A stretch of 64,000 nucleotides of DNA, from contig CP114120.1 of assembly GCA_029959195.1 (NCBI GenBank), forward strand, positions 1,178,001 through 1,242,000. Reading direction: 5' to 3'. The position numbers and the translations under genes are program-made. This document shows positions 61,386-64,000 of the stretch, piece after piece; within the stretch, counting starts at the first letter, position 1; the number at the start of each line of letters is the position of its first letter. This DNA comes from Dictyophora rubrovolvata. Taxonomy: Eukaryota > Basidiomycota > Agaricomycetes > Phallales > Phallaceae. The notes under the pieces were generated by a model. It saw nothing but the letters and a program-made list of their open reading frames with translations. It did no database searches and had not been told where the DNA came from.

Positions 61386-62162
61386 TGGATTCGGCCAAGT
61401 CTCTGATCTCCCGAAAAGAGTCGCTCCAGACAGAACTAGACAGCCAGTTCGCCATTCTTAAAGCGAACAATAGCACACTCCAAACACCTCTCGTGGATTC
61501 GCAAGGATTCCCTAGAGCAGACATTGACGTATACGCTGTCAGACACGCACGAGTCAGGATTATTGAACTTCGCAATGATCTACGAGCTGTCATAGACGAA
61601 TTAGCAGTTGCACTAGAGAAGGTGTACGACCCAGCTAACGGCGTCCTAGGCAGTCAAAGAGAAACAATACGTGTAGACGTTGAAGATAATGTTCTTCCTT
61701 CCAGTCCATTCGCCAAAGTAGATGGTGTAGCCCCAGCGAGTCCAGCTGCTCAAGCGGTATATACCGTGTTTCTTCACCTTTTTTTGATCATTTACCCAAT
61801 ATACAATTCAGGGATTAAAGCGTGGAGATCTTATTCTTAAGTTTGGTATATTGGGTGCGAGCTCGTTTGCAAATAATCCCCGTTCATTGCTTCCGCTGGC
61901 CACCTTCGTGAGCACCAAAGAAAACGTAATAATGACATTCCTTCGGCCTATTTTCAGTCATTCATAGGCTCCCCTATAGGTTACGTTTAATGTTCTTGTT
62001 CACAGAGAAATGCCAGGTCAGGATGAACGACAAATGCTGACTCTGAAATTTACACCGCGTAACGGATGGGGAGGAAAAGGAATGTTGGGGTATGCTTTTC
62101 GCAAGTTCTGCTTGAAACTAAGCTAACTGATATCTAGATGTCATATTGTTCCATATCCTTGA
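61386..62162 (+). CDS. NAS2: NAS2/PSMD9, 26S proteasome assembly chaperone
   Basis: NAS2 escorts the Rpt5-containing module during assembly of the proteasome base. Start at 61386: MDSAKSLISRKESLQTELDS. The N-terminal helical region includes FAILKANNSTLQTPLVDSQG and FPRADIDVYAVRHARVRIIE, the classic PSMD9 signature. After an intron the PDZ domain gives AGLKRGDLILKFGILGASSF, then FVSTKENVTFNVLVHREMPG and LTLKFTPRNGWGGKGMLG. The last exon, after a short intron, reads CHIVPYP and stops at 62160-62162. The family normally ends in this LGCHI-type motif, so the gene is complete and normal in length (about 230 residues). It lies head to head with the RhoGEF gene, about 240 bp apart. Confidence 0.94.
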
Positions 62163-62763
62163 GTTTCATTGATGAGTAAAACCTATGTTCCCTCTTGTTC
62201 GGGTATTATAGTGTAATTGTATCCGGTATGTTATTGCTAATTATTTGTAGTATCGGCTGACACGAACTTTAGGTTTTCAACTGTACATACCATGCTCTGT
62301 TCAATAAGAAATCTCCATCGTGTCCCTTTCTGATATTCCCTTGGCGACGTTCCCATAGATTCCATTTCATTAAATCTGAGGTTGTGATGGTAGGTGTCGA
62401 GCTGTGTTGAGCTGAAGGGGGCTGATGGAAACCCGCACTATCTAATCTGATGATATTTACGCGGTCGATGTCTTTGTTTTGTTATGGACCTAAAGACCCC
62501 GCTTTTGATCGACGTGTGAGCCTGACGTAAGTGAAACTTTAAAGTTCAAGGCAACGCATGTGTTGAAATAGACTAAACCTTCTTTCTTGGCTCAGGTTTG
62601 CTCGAAAAAGCAATCACTTTTCACTTTACTGACATGCGGCCATTGTTCATTGTTTTACGTTCTTAGCAATCAACTGCTGATTATCTTTATAAAATGCTAA
62701 CAACTCCCGCCTCACATTGTGCTCATTTTCCATTTTCTTCTCCAACGCATCCAGAATTATACC
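62163..62763. other. Intergenic stretch upstream of the dynamin-family gene
   Basis: About 600 bp; AT-rich near 62600-62760 with a pyrimidine-rich stretch before the start codon. No gene or repeat recognised. Confidence 0.55.
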
Positions 62764-64000
62764 ATGTCTACTGGCACTACCTCAAATTCAGATGACGATT
62801 CCTCCTCGCATTCAAACCCTCCCGATTCTCATACAAGTCAATCCACCGCCAATTCTAAACCAACTGGCTCAGTCGGATTGTCGGATCCCGTTCTATCCGA
62901 CTTCCGTAGGAAAAAATTGGATATTGTTAATCGATTGCACAACTTGGGGTCTGTTTGTTTGCACCTGTTTCTTTTGCCCTCATGCTGATAGCTTTCAATT
63001 CGGTTTTGAAGGACTCAACGCGACATAGACTTGCCCTCTCTTATCGTAATCGGCTCTCAGAGTGCCGGAAAGTCGTCCCTGATCGAATCAATTTCTGGTA
63101 TCAATCTACCTCGAGCTAGTGGCACATGTACTCGGGGTGTTTGTTTATGTCTATAATGATTCGTCAAACGTATATCTGGTTCTTACTTCATACTGCAGTT
63201 GTCCCACAGAATGCCGGCTTGTTAGAACAAGTAGCTCGGAACCTTGGCAGTGTATAGTGTCTTTGCGATTTCTGACTGACGAGAATAATCAGCCTTTGGA
63301 TAAAGCGAGAAATATCCAGTTTGGACTAATGATAACAAATCCAAAGGACGTCGAGGAACGTCTCCGCCGGGCTCAGCTCGCCATTCTTAATCCATCGGTA
63401 GATCCGCAAGTTTTTCTGAATAATCATCATCATCAGAGCGCCAATTCTCTCAACTTTTCGAGCAATACAGTTTGCCTCGAAATTAAGGGACCCGAACTCA
63501 CCGATCTTTCGTTCTATGACCTTCCTGGTAAGAGAAACCCATCGATAAAATGCTCCTATTCGTTTTCATACAAGATTAGGTCTTCTCGCTAGTGTTGCTG
63601 ACGGTGGGAGAGATGAAGACATCGAAGAAGTCCGTGAGCTGGTTTCAGCTTATATACAAAAGCCTAGTTGTATAATTCTTTTAACAGTTGCCTGCGAAGG
63701 TATGCTTTCGCATTGGTTCCTTAACCACATAGCTAATACTCGCTGTTTCGAAAGTGGACTTCGAAACGCAGGGTGCTTATCGACTCGCAAAGAAATTTGA
63801 TCCTGAAGGCATTAGAACCATTGGTACGTTAATTTGCATTCGTTATACACATCCACGCCGATGATCTAATTCAGGTGTTCTGACCAAACCGGATCGTATA
63901 CCGGAAGGGGAACACGGGCGCTGGCTGAAATTAATTCGCAATGAAAGTTCACCACTTCAGAATGGGTGGTTCTGCGTTAAGCAGCTCAGCTCGGCCGAAA
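62764..64000 (+). CDS. Dynamin-family large GTPase (5' part, runs off the window)
   Basis: Start at 62764: MSTGTTSNSDDDSSSHSNPP, a Ser-rich leader. The GTPase domain follows: VLSDFRRKKLDIVNRLHNLG, then after an intron TQRDIDLPSLIVIGSQSAGK with SSLIESISG (P-loop), INLPRASGTCTR (switch I Thr), CPTECRLVRTS, ITNPKDVEERLRRAQLAILN, LEIKGPELTDLSFYDLPG (G3), VRELVSAYIQKPSCIILLTV, and VLTKPDRIPEGEHGRWLKLI (G4 TKPD). An acidic/His insertion with SVDPQVFLNNHHHQSAN lies in the GTPase domain, as in fungal Mx- and VPS1-related proteins of Agaricomycetes. The leader and insertion favour an Mx/dynamin-related type over VPS1 or DNM1. The C-terminal part is outside the window. Confidence 0.9.

Overview
This 64 kb window is nuclear DNA of a basidiomycete fungus, most likely an Agaricomycete (mushroom-forming class). 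The evidence is dense packing of intron-rich genes on both strands, introns mostly of 48-65 nt with GT-AG ends and a few GC-AG ends, and a fungal gene set: the chitin synthase export chaperone CHS7, a secreted GH10 xylanase, an MDM1-type sorting nexin and a NIMA-type kinase. I saw no rRNA, tRNA or CRISPR array and no intact transposon. Exon ends were worked out by hand from frame, splice sites and family resemblance. Where exons are listed, the summed lengths or phases were checked.

Layout. 1-813: end of TRM6 (+). 1084-3222: FIP1 (-), divergent from a GH3 glycosidase (3392-5482, +). 5753-9781: MDM1-like PXA-RGS-PX-Nexin_C protein (-). 10012-11633: CHS7 (-). 12200-13954: GH10 xylanase (-). 15045-17582: NIMA-like kinase (-), divergent from a homeobox gene (17858-19102, +). 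19230-20378: protein methyltransferase (-). 20758-22154: mitochondrial uL2m (+). 22364-23400: doubtful zinc-finger-like locus (+). 24367-26292: RVB2 (+). 26496-28764: EXO1 (-), divergent from an uncharacterised charged protein (29086-30260, +). 30691-32031: stomatin-like protein (+). 32204-34055: HIBCH (-), divergent from TBCE (34157-36178, +). 36390-37100: RPL21 (-), divergent from RPS9 (37363-38322, +). 38540-38869: GON7-like (-). 39038-39992: RPL28 (-). 40454-42403: disordered coiled-coil protein (-). 42815-45070: 4-coumarate-CoA-ligase-like enzyme (-). 45071-49242: gene-poor island with two decayed coding remnants. 49243-54309: giant coiled-coil protein (-). 54310-58417: second gene-poor stretch with one small spliced gene. 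58418-61147: RhoGEF-PH-FYVE protein (-), divergent from NAS2/PSMD9 (61386-62162, +). 62764-64000: start of a dynamin-family GTPase (+).

Most genes are housekeeping: RNA 3'-end processing and tRNA modification (FIP1, TRM6, GON7-like), ribosomes (RPL21, RPS9, RPL28, uL2m), chromatin and DNA repair (RVB2, EXO1), cytoskeleton and trafficking (TBCE, MDM1-like, RhoGEF-FYVE, dynamin), mitochondria and metabolism (HIBCH, stomatin-like, 4CL-like) and cell wall or carbohydrate turnover (CHS7, GH10, GH3). They do not form one pathway or cluster. Several divergent pairs share short promoters, the most notable being RPL21/RPS9.

The most interesting signals are a 338-nt RPL28 intron with three strong hairpins and an ACA box (candidate intronic H/ACA-type snoRNA), a repeated inverted-repeat motif between RPL21 and RPS9, a start-codon-only first exon in RVB2, an 8-nt internal microexon behind a GC-AG intron in the xylanase, and several unrecognised proteins and coding remnants.
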